From contig CALVAY010000008.1 in NCBI GenBank assembly GCA_944325665.1, positions 1 to 64,000 of the forward strand: a stretch of DNA of 64,000 bases, read 5' to 3'. Both the position numbers and the translations under genes were made by a program. Shown piece by piece: positions 27,952 to 35,955 of the stretch (position 1 is the stretch's first letter; every line of letters starts with the position of its first letter). Source of the stretch: Candidatus Gastranaerophilales bacterium (GTDB lineage: Bacteria; Cyanobacteriota; Vampirovibrionia; Gastranaerophilales; Gastranaerophilaceae). Below the pieces are notes generated by a model, which saw nothing but the letters and a program-made list of their open reading frames with translations, was not told the origin of the DNA and ran no database searches.

Positions 27952-27990
27952 AGTATTATCATAACACTTTTAAATAAAATTTCAAGACTC

Positions 27991-28572
27991 CTATTTTAAA
28001 AATTTATATTTATCTTGTTCGTTAATTTCCCTTATAACTCGACAAGGAGAGCCGTAAGCAAGAGAATTTGGTGCAACATCTTTTGTAACAACACTTCCGG
28101 CACCTATTATACAGTTATCACCAATTGTAACATTGGGCAGAACAATTACATTTGCACCAATCCAGACATTATTACCTACTTTAATAGGGTAAGCATACTC
28201 AAGCCATTTATTCCTTTGCTCAACATCAAAAGGATGTCCTGCGGTGTAAAATCCGCAATTTGGAGCAATTAGAACGTTATCACCAAAAGTAATTTTTGCA
28301 CAATCGAGCATTACACAGTTGTGATTAATATAAAAATTATCTCCCGCTTCAATGTTATACCCGTAATCACAGAAAAAATTTGCTTCTATATTAAAGTTTT
28401 CACCAATTTTGCCAAAAAGAGAGCGGATAATTTCTCGCCTTTTATCTGTTTCATAAGGAGAAAGAGAATTGTACTTATGACACAAGTCCTTGGCTCTGAG
28501 CCTTTCATCAAGAAGTTCTTTACCTGTTGCATCATATAAATATCCATTTAACATTTTTTCTTTTTCTTGCAT
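27991..28572 (-). CDS. sugar O-acetyltransferase (Maa/LacA family)
   Basis: 193-residue left-handed beta-helix acetyltransferase. N-terminal Maa domain (EKMLNGYLYDATGKELLDER), catalytic His in FYTAGHPFD near 113, and hexapeptide repeats ending VLPNVTIGDNCIIGAGSVVTKDV. Uses acetyl-CoA on a sugar hydroxyl; substrate unknown. GGAG precedes the ATG. Confidence 0.9.
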   Translation of the reverse strand: MQEKEKMLNGYLYDATGKELLDERLRAKDLCHKYNSLSPYETDKRREIIRSLFGKIGENFNIEANFFCDYGYNIEAGDNFYINHNCVMLDCAKITFGDNVLIAPNCGFYTAGHPFDVEQRNKWLEYAYPIKVGNNVWIGANVIVLPNVTIGDNCIIGAGSVVTKDVAPNSLAYGSPCRVIREINEQDKYKFLK

Positions 28573-28643
28573 GACAACTCCTTAAACCTAAAAAATTATA
28601 CCAAAATTTTACTCTTTTTTGCTAGTATAGTTGTGAGGGAAAA

Positions 28644-29225
28644 ATGCTATACAATTATTCAAAATTTTTAAGTTTTTTAGATGAAAAATTAAATGGTTTC
28701 TTTGAAAGCCAAAAACCTTTTATATGCTGCAAAGAAGGTTGCTGTAAATGCTGCGAAAATGCGGAATTTCCGTTCACAAAAATTGAATTTGACTACTTAA
28801 TGCTCGGATATGTCAGCTTAGACGAAAAAACAAGGCTCCAAATAACAAAAAAAATTAATGAACTCAAAGAACAAAAAAAGAACTCGAAAGAAAAAATCTT
28901 CACGCATTCGTGCCCCTTTTTAATTAATGAAAGGTGTAGTGTTTACAATTATCGCGGTATTGTTTGCAGAACATTTGGACTTATGGCCTTTAGAAAAGGT
29001 GCCAAATCTACTATTCCATTTTGTGCAAACATCGGACTAAATTATTCAAAAATATTTGATAAAGATAAAAAAACAATTTCATCAAAGCTTTTGGCCGAAT
29101 CGGGTATAAAAACAGACCCTCTTGTTTTTAATATTGACTACGCTTTTTTAATTAGCGATGAGTATGCCAAAAATTTTAATTTAAAATTTGACGTACCAAA
29201 ACCACTGCTAGAAAGGTTAAATTAG
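28644..29225 (+). CDS. YkgJ-type cysteine-cluster protein (paralogue)
   Basis: 193 residues, closely similar to the product at 16628-17206: CCKEGCCKCC near 28-37 and CPFLINERCSVYNYRGIVCRTFG near 90-112. GAGGG precedes the ATG, and TGC-TAGTAT upstream is a likely extended -10. A transporter gene overlaps its stop codon. Function unknown. Confidence 0.8.
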   Translation: MLYNYSKFLSFLDEKLNGFFESQKPFICCKEGCCKCCENAEFPFTKIEFDYLMLGYVSLDEKTRLQITKKINELKEQKKNSKEKIFTHSCPFLINERCSVYNYRGIVCRTFGLMAFRKGAKSTIPFCANIGLNYSKIFDKDKKTISSKLLAESGIKTDPLVFNIDYAFLISDEYAKNFNLKFDVPKPLLERLN

Positions 29226-30100
29226 TGAAAAGAACAAAAACAAAAGGAATATTAAACGGAATAGCGGCAGCAGTGAGCTATGGAACAAACCCACTTTTTG
29301 CTCTACCTATGATGACAGCAGGATTAAGCGTCAATTCCGTACTTTTTTACAGATATTTTTTAGCAACAATAATATACGGACTGTTTTTAAAATACATTAA
29401 AAAAATATCTCTGCACGCTGAAAAAGATGAGCTTTTAGCATTATTGGTTTTAGCGTTATTGTTTTCTTTTTCATCTCTTACGATGTATAGTTCTTTTAAA
29501 TACATAGATTCAGGACTTGCTTGCACAATTTTATTTTCTTATCCCACCTTTGTAGCGCTTATTAATCGCGTATTTTTTAAAGAGAAATTAAGTAAAGCGA
29601 TAATCTTTTCAATATTCATAATAAGCTTTGGGATAATTCTTCTCTACAATGGGGACGGGGCGGAAAAACTTGATATAAGAGGGGTACTGTTTGCTCTTGC
29701 AGGCGGATTTTTCTATGCGCTTTATATGGTCGGAGTAAAAAGCTTTAAATCAGTGAAAAGCATTAAAAAAGATAAACTTAGTTTTTATGTAATGCTCTTT
29801 GGGCTTTTGGTTTACATAGTAAATTCAAGGTTTTGCACACAGCTTGAAGGTATAAACTCACCCCTTGTTTTAATTTGTGCAATTTTAATAGCGCTGGTGC
29901 CAACAATACTGTCAATAGAGACTACAAATGTTGCAATAAAATTAATGGGTTCAACAAAAACCGCTCTCCTTGGGGCATTAGAGCCAATTACCGCAATAGT
30001 CTTTTCACTTTTGTTCTTTGGTGGAGTTTTGACCCTTAAAATATCAATCGGGGTGTTGATGATATTATTTGGCGTTGGTTTTGCCATTTTGAAAAAATAA
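29225..30100 (+). CDS. EamA/DMT-family transporter
   Basis: 291 residues, ten predicted membrane helices in two EamA halves (first about 8-140, second about 150-290; NVAIKLMGSTKTALLGALEPITAIVFSLLFFGG is the typical second-half signature). Probably a metabolite exporter, substrate unknown. GTG start overlaps the previous stop by one base. Confidence 0.88.
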   Translation: MKRTKTKGILNGIAAAVSYGTNPLFALPMMTAGLSVNSVLFYRYFLATIIYGLFLKYIKKISLHAEKDELLALLVLALLFSFSSLTMYSSFKYIDSGLACTILFSYPTFVALINRVFFKEKLSKAIIFSIFIISFGIILLYNGDGAEKLDIRGVLFALAGGFFYALYMVGVKSFKSVKSIKKDKLSFYVMLFGLLVYIVNSRFCTQLEGINSPLVLICAILIALVPTILSIETTNVAIKLMGSTKTALLGALEPITAIVFSLLFFGGVLTLKISIGVLMILFGVGFAILKK

Positions 30101-30115
30101 AAAGGACACTAATTT

Positions 30116-30739
30116 ATGAAAAAAATTTTGTGCTACGGAGACAGCAATATATACGGTTTTAACCCAAAAGACGGTTCAAGATACGAAAAATCGAAACGCA
30201 TAGGCTCAAGACTTGAACAATTAGCAAAAGGCAAGTACAAAGTCGTTGAAAACGGCTGCAACGGAAGAGGATTAAGGCTTTCTGATAAAGAAACAAAAGA
30301 AAAAATTGCAGGCGTAGATTTTATAAATTTTATCGGCAAGGAATCTGATTTTGACCTTATTATTTTTGCCTTGGGGCTAAATGATACACAATTTCAGCAT
30401 AATCTTGAAATTGAAGATATAAAATGCGAAATGGAAAAGCTGATTGATTTTACAAAAACCAACACAAAAGCAAAGGTACTTATTTTATCTCCCCACAAAA
30501 TCGAAAAAGAAATTTTAAAAAGCGGATTTTCTTTTTTATTTGATGAAAGCTCAATTGAAAAATCAAAACATTTTAGAGAAATTTACTGCAATCTTTCAAA
30601 AGAAAAAGACTGCTATTTTATTGACTTAAACGAACTTGAAAAACCAAGCGACATTGACGGCTTACACTATTTTGCAAATTCGCATCAAAAAATAGCAGAC
30701 TATCTTTTTAGCTTTATTGAGAAAAATATTTTTGCTTAG
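30116..30739 (+). CDS. SGNH/GDSL-family hydrolase
   Basis: 207-residue esterase/lipase-fold protein. Block I YGDSNIYG (nucleophile Ser), block [10 protein letters not shown], block III GLNDTQ and block V DIDGLHY (Asp and His) are all present in order. Resembles arylesterase/TesA-like enzymes. AAAGGAC precedes it. Its end overlaps trpB (opposite strand) by 4 bases. Confidence 0.85.
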   Translation: MKKILCYGDSNIYGFNPKDGSRYEKSKRIGSRLEQLAKGKYKVVENGCNGRGLRLSDKETKEKIAGVDFINFIGKESDFDLIIFALGLNDTQFQHNLEIEDIKCEMEKLIDFTKTNTKAKVLILSPHKIEKEILKSGFSFLFDESSIEKSKHFREIYCNLSKEKDCYFIDLNELEKPSDIDGLHYFANSHQKIADYLFSFIEKNIFA

Positions 30740-31938
30740 AATTTATCACAATTCTCTAAAACAAAGTCAATATCCTTATCACCACGGCCTGAAAGGTTAA
30801 CAAGGATTTTTTTACCTTGATTGTTTTGTGCAAACTTAATTGCATAAGCAAGAGCATGAGAGCTTTCAAGAGCAGGAATAATTCCCTCAACTCTTGATAG
30901 TTCAAAAAATGCATTTAGTGCTTCTTTATCGTTAACGGTTACGTATTTTGCTCTGCCGATTTGGTTTAAATGACAGTGTTTAGGGCCAACGCCGGGGTAA
31001 TCTAAACCGCTTGCAATAGAATAAGCATTTGCAACTTGTCCGTTTTCATCCTGCAAAAGTTTACATTTAAATCCGTGAATAATGCCGTCTTTACCGTAAG
31101 TCATACTTGCAGCATTTTCACCTATTTTCTCACCCTTACCAAGTGGTTCAACACCGTATAAATCAACTTTTTCGTCATCAAGAAAGCCTCTAAATATACC
31201 AATAGCATTTGAACCACCGCCAACACAAGCCATAACGCAATCAGGTAATGTGTTTGTCAAGTCTAAAAATTGTTCTCTTGCCTCAGTTCCGATTACCGAT
31301 TGAAAATGTTCAACAATCATCGGGAACGGATGAGGGCCGACAACCGAACCTATCGCATAAATTGCCGTCTTATACTCTCTTAAATAAGCGCTAAATGCTT
31401 CATCCACCGCTTCTTTTAAAGTTCTTTTGCCGCTTTTTACACAAACAACATTTGCACCTAAAATCTTCATTTTATCAACATTGGGTTTTTCTTTTTGAAT
31501 GTCAACTTCACCCATATAAATATCGCATTTTAGCCCCATTAACGCTGCGGCAGTAGCAGTTGCAACACCGTGTTGACCCGCACCTGTTTCAGCAATAATT
31601 TTTTCCTTACCCATTTTTTTTGCCAAAAGTGCTTCACCGAGCGAGTGGTTAATTTTATGTGCGCCGGTGTGGTTTAAATCCTCTCTTTTAAGATAAATTT
31701 CAGCACCGTATTTATTTGATAAATTTTTTGCAAAGTAAATCGGGCTAGGGCGACCTACATAATGTTTTAAAAGATAATTAAGTTCATCGTTAAAATCTTT
31801 GTCGTCTTTAATTTTTAAGAACTCATCCGCAATTTTTTTAAATTCTTTTTTTAAGTCTTCATCTAAAAACTGACCGCCGTAGTTTCCAAAAAAGCCTTCA
31901 CTGTCAGGTAATACGTTTATTTTTAAATTAGTTTCCAT
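30736..31938 (-). CDS. trpB: tryptophan synthase beta chain
   Basis: PLP enzyme joining indole and serine, 400 residues. The PLP lysine is in [21 protein letters not shown] near 88-108, with [14 protein letters not shown] and the GGGSNAIG phosphate site. This is the classical TrpB1 type. No other trp enzyme gene is in the window. It overlaps the trpR-like gene by 11 bases, so the pair is one transcript. Confidence 0.96.
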   Translation of the reverse strand: METNLKINVLPDSEGFFGNYGGQFLDEDLKKEFKKIADEFLKIKDDKDFNDELNYLLKHYVGRPSPIYFAKNLSNKYGAEIYLKREDLNHTGAHKINHSLGEALLAKKMGKEKIIAETGAGQHGVATATAAALMGLKCDIYMGEVDIQKEKPNVDKMKILGANVVCVKSGKRTLKEAVDEAFSAYLREYKTAIYAIGSVVGPHPFPMIVEHFQSVIGTEAREQFLDLTNTLPDCVMACVGGGSNAIGIFRGFLDDEKVDLYGVEPLGKGEKIGENAASMTYGKDGIIHGFKCKLLQDENGQVANAYSIASGLDYPGVGPKHCHLNQIGRAKYVTVNDKEALNAFFELSRVEGIIPALESSHALAYAIKFAQNNQGKKILVNLSGRGDKDIDFVLENCDKF

Positions 31939-32200
31939 TTTTAATTTCCTTTATCATTTTCTTTGTAACCGCATTTGAATTTTTTAAGATTTTCGCCCCT
32001 CGGGTAACTTTACAAAGGCTTACACCAAGCTCTTTTGCCACCTCTCTTTGGGTAAAATCACAACTTAATAATTTCAAAATACGCCATCGTTTTGATAAGT
32101 CGTCAACTTCACTGTCTGTTAGAATTTCATGCAAAAACGTATTTATATCTTTTTTTGTCATGCCGCTAAGCAGAGTGGATAGTTCTTCTATGCTTTGCAT
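31928..32200 (-). CDS. trpR: TrpR/YerC-family repressor
   Basis: 90-residue helix-turn-helix protein of the Trp repressor superfamily; the recognition region is [25 protein letters not shown] (about 48-72). Its coupling to trpB and the paired operator-like repeats around its own promoter support a tryptophan-responsive autoregulated repressor. The less characterised YerC/YecD group is the alternative. AAGGAAAG precedes the ATG. Confidence 0.82.
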   Translation of the reverse strand: MQSIEELSTLLSGMTKKDINTFLHEILTDSEVDDLSKRWRILKLLSCDFTQREVAKELGVSLCKVTRGAKILKNSNAVTKKMIKEIKNGN

Positions 32201-32210
32201 TTAGCTTTCC

Positions 32211-32266
32211 TTGTTCTTATTTATAGAAACATTATAGCAAATTATTTGTTCTTGTCAATAGAAACA
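32211..32266 (-). promoter_or_regulatory. trpR-trpB promoter with two 21-base operator repeats
   Basis: Perfect TTGACA (32253-32258) and TATAAT (32231-32236) with 16-base spacing. Two direct repeats of 21 bases (minus strand TGTTTCTAT...AAGAACAA, at 32246-32266 and 32211-32231) differ at only 3 positions. One covers the -35, the other abuts the -10 and covers the start site; centres are 35 bases apart. Confidence 0.75.
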
Positions 32267-32406
32267 AAGATAAAAAAATTAATATTGGAAATCTCCAACT
32301 AGGGAATAAAAAAATAAAAAAGAATATTATATCTTATCTTCATAAGTTCATAGGCTAAAAGTGCAAAATATGCTACCCTTAATAAAGATTATAAAAAGGA
32401 GAGCAT

Positions 32407-33438
32407 ATGAAAGCTTTAGTTTATGAAGATACAAATAAGATTAGACTTGTTGAGAAAAACAGACCAAAAATTCAAGACCCGAAAGACGCAATAGTTAAGG
32501 TTAAAATGTCATCAATTTGTACAAGCGATTTACACATTATAAAAGGAGCTGTGCCAAAGGCAAAAAAAGGCATAACGCTTGGGCATGAATTTGTTGGCGA
32601 GATAGTTGAAACAGGTTCAGAAGTTAAGACCCTAAAAAAGGGTGATAGAGTAAGCGCTAACTGCGAAACCTTCTGCGGGGAATGTTATTTTTGCAAAAAC
32701 GGCTTTGTAAATAACTGCCAAAGGGGCGGCTGGCTTTTAGGCTGTCAAATTGACGGATGTCAGGCAGAATATGTAAGAGTACCTTATGCAGATAACGGAT
32801 TAACGGTTATCCCCGATAACTTAAGCTATAAAAACGCTCTTTTTGTGGGAGATATTTTATCAAGCGGTTATTTTGCAGCACTTATGTGCGAAATTAAAAA
32901 TGGAGATACAATTGCCATAATAGGTTCAGGCCCTGTCGGACTTTGTGCGATGCAGTGTGCAAGAATTTTAGGAGCAGGGAAAATAATTGCGATTGATATA
33001 AATGAAAAACGCCTCGAAATTGCAAGGCAAAATAAACTGGCAGATATTTTTATTAACCCGCAAAAAGAAGACTGTGAAAAAATTGTAAAAGAAAATACAA
33101 ACTCCCTTGGCGCAGACGGAACAATAGAGGCTTCGGGCAGTGAAGAGGGTTTTGAGCTTGCTTGGAAAATAGCACGTGCAAATTCTTGCGTAGGAATTGT
33201 TGCAATGTACGAACAAGACCAAAACTTGCCTCTGCCAAAAATGTACGGAAAAAATCTAACCTTTAAGACAGGCGGAGTTGACGCCATACACTGCAAAAAA
33301 CTTTTAGATTACATAAGCGAAGGAAAACTGAATACCGATTTTTTAATAAGCGAAGAAATTAAACTTGAAAATATTGTCGAAGGATACGAAAAATTTCAAG
33401 ATAAAAACAACAATATTTTAAAAATCGCCGTCGTATAG
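32407..33438 (+). CDS. zinc-dependent alcohol/polyol dehydrogenase (MDR)
   Basis: 343 residues. Catalytic zinc ligand Cys in SSICTSDLH (about 38), GHEFVGEI near 61, structural zinc cysteines in CETFCGECYFCKNGFVNNC, and the Rossmann motif GSGPVGLCAMQ near 174. NAD(P)-dependent; substrate not evident. The next gene is an alpha-oxoamine synthase, an order reminiscent of tdh-kbl, but threonine dehydrogenase identity is not established. AAAGGAGAG precedes the ATG. Confidence 0.85.
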   Translation: MKALVYEDTNKIRLVEKNRPKIQDPKDAIVKVKMSSICTSDLHIIKGAVPKAKKGITLGHEFVGEIVETGSEVKTLKKGDRVSANCETFCGECYFCKNGFVNNCQRGGWLLGCQIDGCQAEYVRVPYADNGLTVIPDNLSYKNALFVGDILSSGYFAALMCEIKNGDTIAIIGSGPVGLCAMQCARILGAGKIIAIDINEKRLEIARQNKLADIFINPQKEDCEKIVKENTNSLGADGTIEASGSEEGFELAWKIARANSCVGIVAMYEQDQNLPLPKMYGKNLTFKTGGVDAIHCKKLLDYISEGKLNTDFLISEEIKLENIVEGYEKFQDKNNNILKIAVV

Positions 33439-33502
33439 TTAACTTTATCCAATCAGCTTATGAGATATTTTGAATACGAAAATTAGATAACGGAGAAGGA
33501 CA

Positions 33503-34780
33503 TTGATTGAAAGCGAACAAATTCAAAGCAAAAAATTTGAAGATTATCTTGTAAGCGAAAACGGTGAAGACCTGTTTAGAAAAACCCAAAAAGTGTATGA
33601 AATTCTAAAAAGCGGTGTAATGACAGGTAACGAAGGCCTTGGTATGATTTCAATAGAAAAACATCAAGGCGAATACCCGATTAAAGAAAAAAACGGTAAA
33701 GTTCACAAAGTTATTATGCTTGGCTCAAACTCTTATTTGAACCTCTCAACGGACAAAAAAGTTGTTCAAGAAGCACAAAAAGCCTTAGAAAAGTTTGGCT
33801 TTGGTATGGGCGCGGTTTCAAATTATGCGGGCATAACGGAAATTCATCAAGAGCTTGAAGCAAGAATTGCCAAATTTTACCAAAAAGAGGATGCGATAGT
33901 ATTTCCAAGCGGATATGGCGCAAACGTCGGGATTATCTCGGCACTTTGCAACAAAGGCGATGTAATTATAAACGACAGTGCAAACCACGCTTCAATTTTT
34001 GACGGCTGCAAATTATCAGGGGCGGATATAAAAGTATTTCCGCACGCAAATATGCAGGCATTAGAGAGAGTTTTACAAAAAATTCCCGACGAACAAACAG
34101 GAAGGCTGATTATAACAGACGGTGTCTTTTCAATGGACGGAGATATTGCAAGGCTTGATGTGATTGTTGAGCTTGCCCAAAAATACGGCTGCAAAATTAT
34201 GGTAGATGACGCTCATGGCATCGGCATCGTAGGAAAAAGCGGAAGAGGCTCTGCACAATATTATAACGTTGAAGACAAAATAGACTTAAATGTCGGTATG
34301 CTAAGTAAATCCCCCGGAGGTTTAGGCGGTTACTGTGCAGCATCAAAAGAAATAATTCAATATTTAAAGCTCTATGCAAGAACATATTTCTTCTCAACCG
34401 CTCTACCTGCTTCTGTTGCAGCAGGATTAAATGAAGTATTTAAAATGTTTGAAAAGGACAGCGCGGGAAGAGATGTTCTTTGGCAAAAAATTAATTACCT
34501 GAAAGAAAAACTTACAAAAGAAGGCTTTGACATCGGACATTCTCAATCTGCGATTGTGCCTGTTATGATATATGATGAGGAAAAATTATTTAAAATCCAC
34601 TCTGAATTAAGACAAAGAGGGGTATATGTAAATATTGTTACTTATCCTGCCGTTAGAAGAAAAGAGTGCAGATTAAGACTTTGTGTTATGAAAGAGCTAA
34701 GCTTTGAGCAAATCGACAGGGCGGTTGAAATATTGGTTGAATTAGATAACAAATATCATATAAGAAAAAGTTTTGTATAA
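33503..34780 (+). CDS. alpha-oxoamine synthase (KBL/AONS-like PLP enzyme)
   Basis: 425 residues. Fold-type I PLP enzyme of the glycine C-acetyltransferase/8-amino-7-oxononanoate synthase family: SNSYLNLSTDKKV, FPSGYGANVG, NDSANHASIFDG, DDAHGIGIVGKSGRGS, and the Schiff-base Lys in GMLSKSPGGLGG (usually TFSKALG). TTG start with GGAG seven bases upstream. It condenses an amino acid with an acyl-CoA; exact substrates unknown. Next to an MDR dehydrogenase. Confidence 0.85.
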   Translation: MIESEQIQSKKFEDYLVSENGEDLFRKTQKVYEILKSGVMTGNEGLGMISIEKHQGEYPIKEKNGKVHKVIMLGSNSYLNLSTDKKVVQEAQKALEKFGFGMGAVSNYAGITEIHQELEARIAKFYQKEDAIVFPSGYGANVGIISALCNKGDVIINDSANHASIFDGCKLSGADIKVFPHANMQALERVLQKIPDEQTGRLIITDGVFSMDGDIARLDVIVELAQKYGCKIMVDDAHGIGIVGKSGRGSAQYYNVEDKIDLNVGMLSKSPGGLGGYCAASKEIIQYLKLYARTYFFSTALPASVAAGLNEVFKMFEKDSAGRDVLWQKINYLKEKLTKEGFDIGHSQSAIVPVMIYDEEKLFKIHSELRQRGVYVNIVTYPAVRRKECRLRLCVMKELSFEQIDRAVEILVELDNKYHIRKSFV

Positions 34781-34806
34781 AAAAAGCCCGAATAATCGGG
34801 CTTTTT
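34781..34806. terminator. bidirectional terminator
   Basis: Stem AAAAAGCCCGA/TCGGGCTTTTT (11 pairs, 4-base loop) between convergent genes, with T tracts on both strands. Confidence 0.9.
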
Positions 34807-34809
34807 AGT

Positions 34810-35349
34810 TTAATAGTTTGTATATTGCTGCTCGAAAAATGCTTTAGGGTGCTTACAAACGGGGCATAGCTCGGGAGCTTTTTTACCTTTGTGCATATGT
34901 CCGCAATTTGAACAAACCCAAGCAATTTCTTCGTCTTTTTCAAAGACGCTGCCGTCTTTAATTCTTGACCAAAGTTTTCTGTATCTTTGTTCGTGTTCTT
35001 TTTCAATCTTTGCAACTTCCTCAAACAAGAAGGCAATATCGTTAAACCCTTCTTCTCTGGCATCTTGTGCAAATTTTTTGTACATATCGGTCCACTCGTA
35101 GTTTTCGCCCTCAGCAGCATCGTAAAGATTATCCAATGTCGAGCCGATTGAACCGCCATGCAAAAGCTTGTACCAAATTTTTGCATGTTCTTTTTCATTA
35201 TTTGCGGTTTCTTCAAATATTTTGCTTATTTGAACATAACCTTCTTTTTTTGCAACAGAAGCGAAATAAGTATATTTATTTCTTGCTTGTGATTCTCCTG
35301 CAAATGCTTCCATTAAGTTTTTTTCGGTTTTTGAACCTTTTAATTCCAT
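34810..35349 (-). CDS. rubrerythrin
   Basis: 179 residues. N-terminal ferritin-like diiron domain ([46 protein letters not shown] supply Glu and His ligands), then a C-terminal rubredoxin-like center with [12 protein letters not shown] and [11 protein letters not shown]. Reduces hydrogen peroxide in anaerobes. Start placed at 35349, with GAGG upstream, rather than a longer frame. Confidence 0.95.
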   Translation of the reverse strand: MELKGSKTEKNLMEAFAGESQARNKYTYFASVAKKEGYVQISKIFEETANNEKEHAKIWYKLLHGGSIGSTLDNLYDAAEGENYEWTDMYKKFAQDAREEGFNDIAFLFEEVAKIEKEHEQRYRKLWSRIKDGSVFEKDEEIAWVCSNCGHMHKGKKAPELCPVCKHPKAFFEQQYTNY

Positions 35350-35368
35350 TTTACACCTCAATCCTTTG

Positions 35369-35935
35369 CTACTGCTTTTTATATCCGCATTTAGGACAAA
35401 CGCCTTCATTATTTAATGATATACCACATAGCGGGCAGCGATCCATTGTTTTGTTTACTTCGTAAGTTTCACTTGCTGCATTAACACCGCTTGTAAAAGT
35501 GATTTTTGAAATGTTCAGTTTGTCCTTTAGTAAATCATACACAATTTTAATCATACCTTCAACAGTCATTGTTTCTTTTGTAACAACAAGTCTGCAATCA
35601 GGATATGCGGTAGCTAAATCTGTCTTAAACGCTACACCTTTCATTGTGTTTTGAGGAGCTCCGTTTTTAATACCTTGTTTCTCATAAACTTCTAAAATAG
35701 CAGGCAATAGCGGGTCATCTTCCCTTAGAATTGTTGCATGATCAAAGTTTTTTAGTACATCCCAAGCGGTTTTTTGAATTTCGTTACAGGGAAATACCAT
35801 ATTCACGCCCATATTTATACTGTCTTCAACTTCAATTGTTAAAACACCTGTGTGTCCGTGTAAATACTGTGCTTCACCCTTAAAGCCGTAAAATCTGTGA
35901 GCATACTGTAAGTCAAAAGTGGTAATTGATTTCAT
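35369..35935 (-). CDS. PTPS/QueD-fold protein with C-terminal zinc ribbon
   Basis: 188 residues. The tetrahydropterin synthase fold is suggested by [20 protein letters not shown] (zinc His residues at about 12, 26 and 28) and [19 protein letters not shown]. The catalytic Cys usually found four residues before HGH is not there; the local residues are E-A-Q-Y-L. After residue 150 two CxxC pairs (CPLCG and CPKCG) add a zinc ribbon not normal for QueD. It may act on a pterin or be a non-canonical member. queC is present elsewhere in the window but is not adjacent. Confidence 0.65.
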   Translation of the reverse strand: MKSITTFDLQYAHRFYGFKGEAQYLHGHTGVLTIEVEDSINMGVNMVFPCNEIQKTAWDVLKNFDHATILREDDPLLPAILEVYEKQGIKNGAPQNTMKGVAFKTDLATAYPDCRLVVTKETMTVEGMIKIVYDLLKDKLNISKITFTSGVNAASETYEVNKTMDRCPLCGISLNNEGVCPKCGYKKQ

Positions 35936-35955
35936 CGTGTTTCTCCTTTTTTTCT

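Noticed and set aside
32407-34780. tdh-kbl threonine degradation operon
   Set aside because: Gene order fits, but the dehydrogenase has no feature that separates threonine dehydrogenase from other zinc dehydrogenases, and the PLP enzyme has a changed Lys motif.
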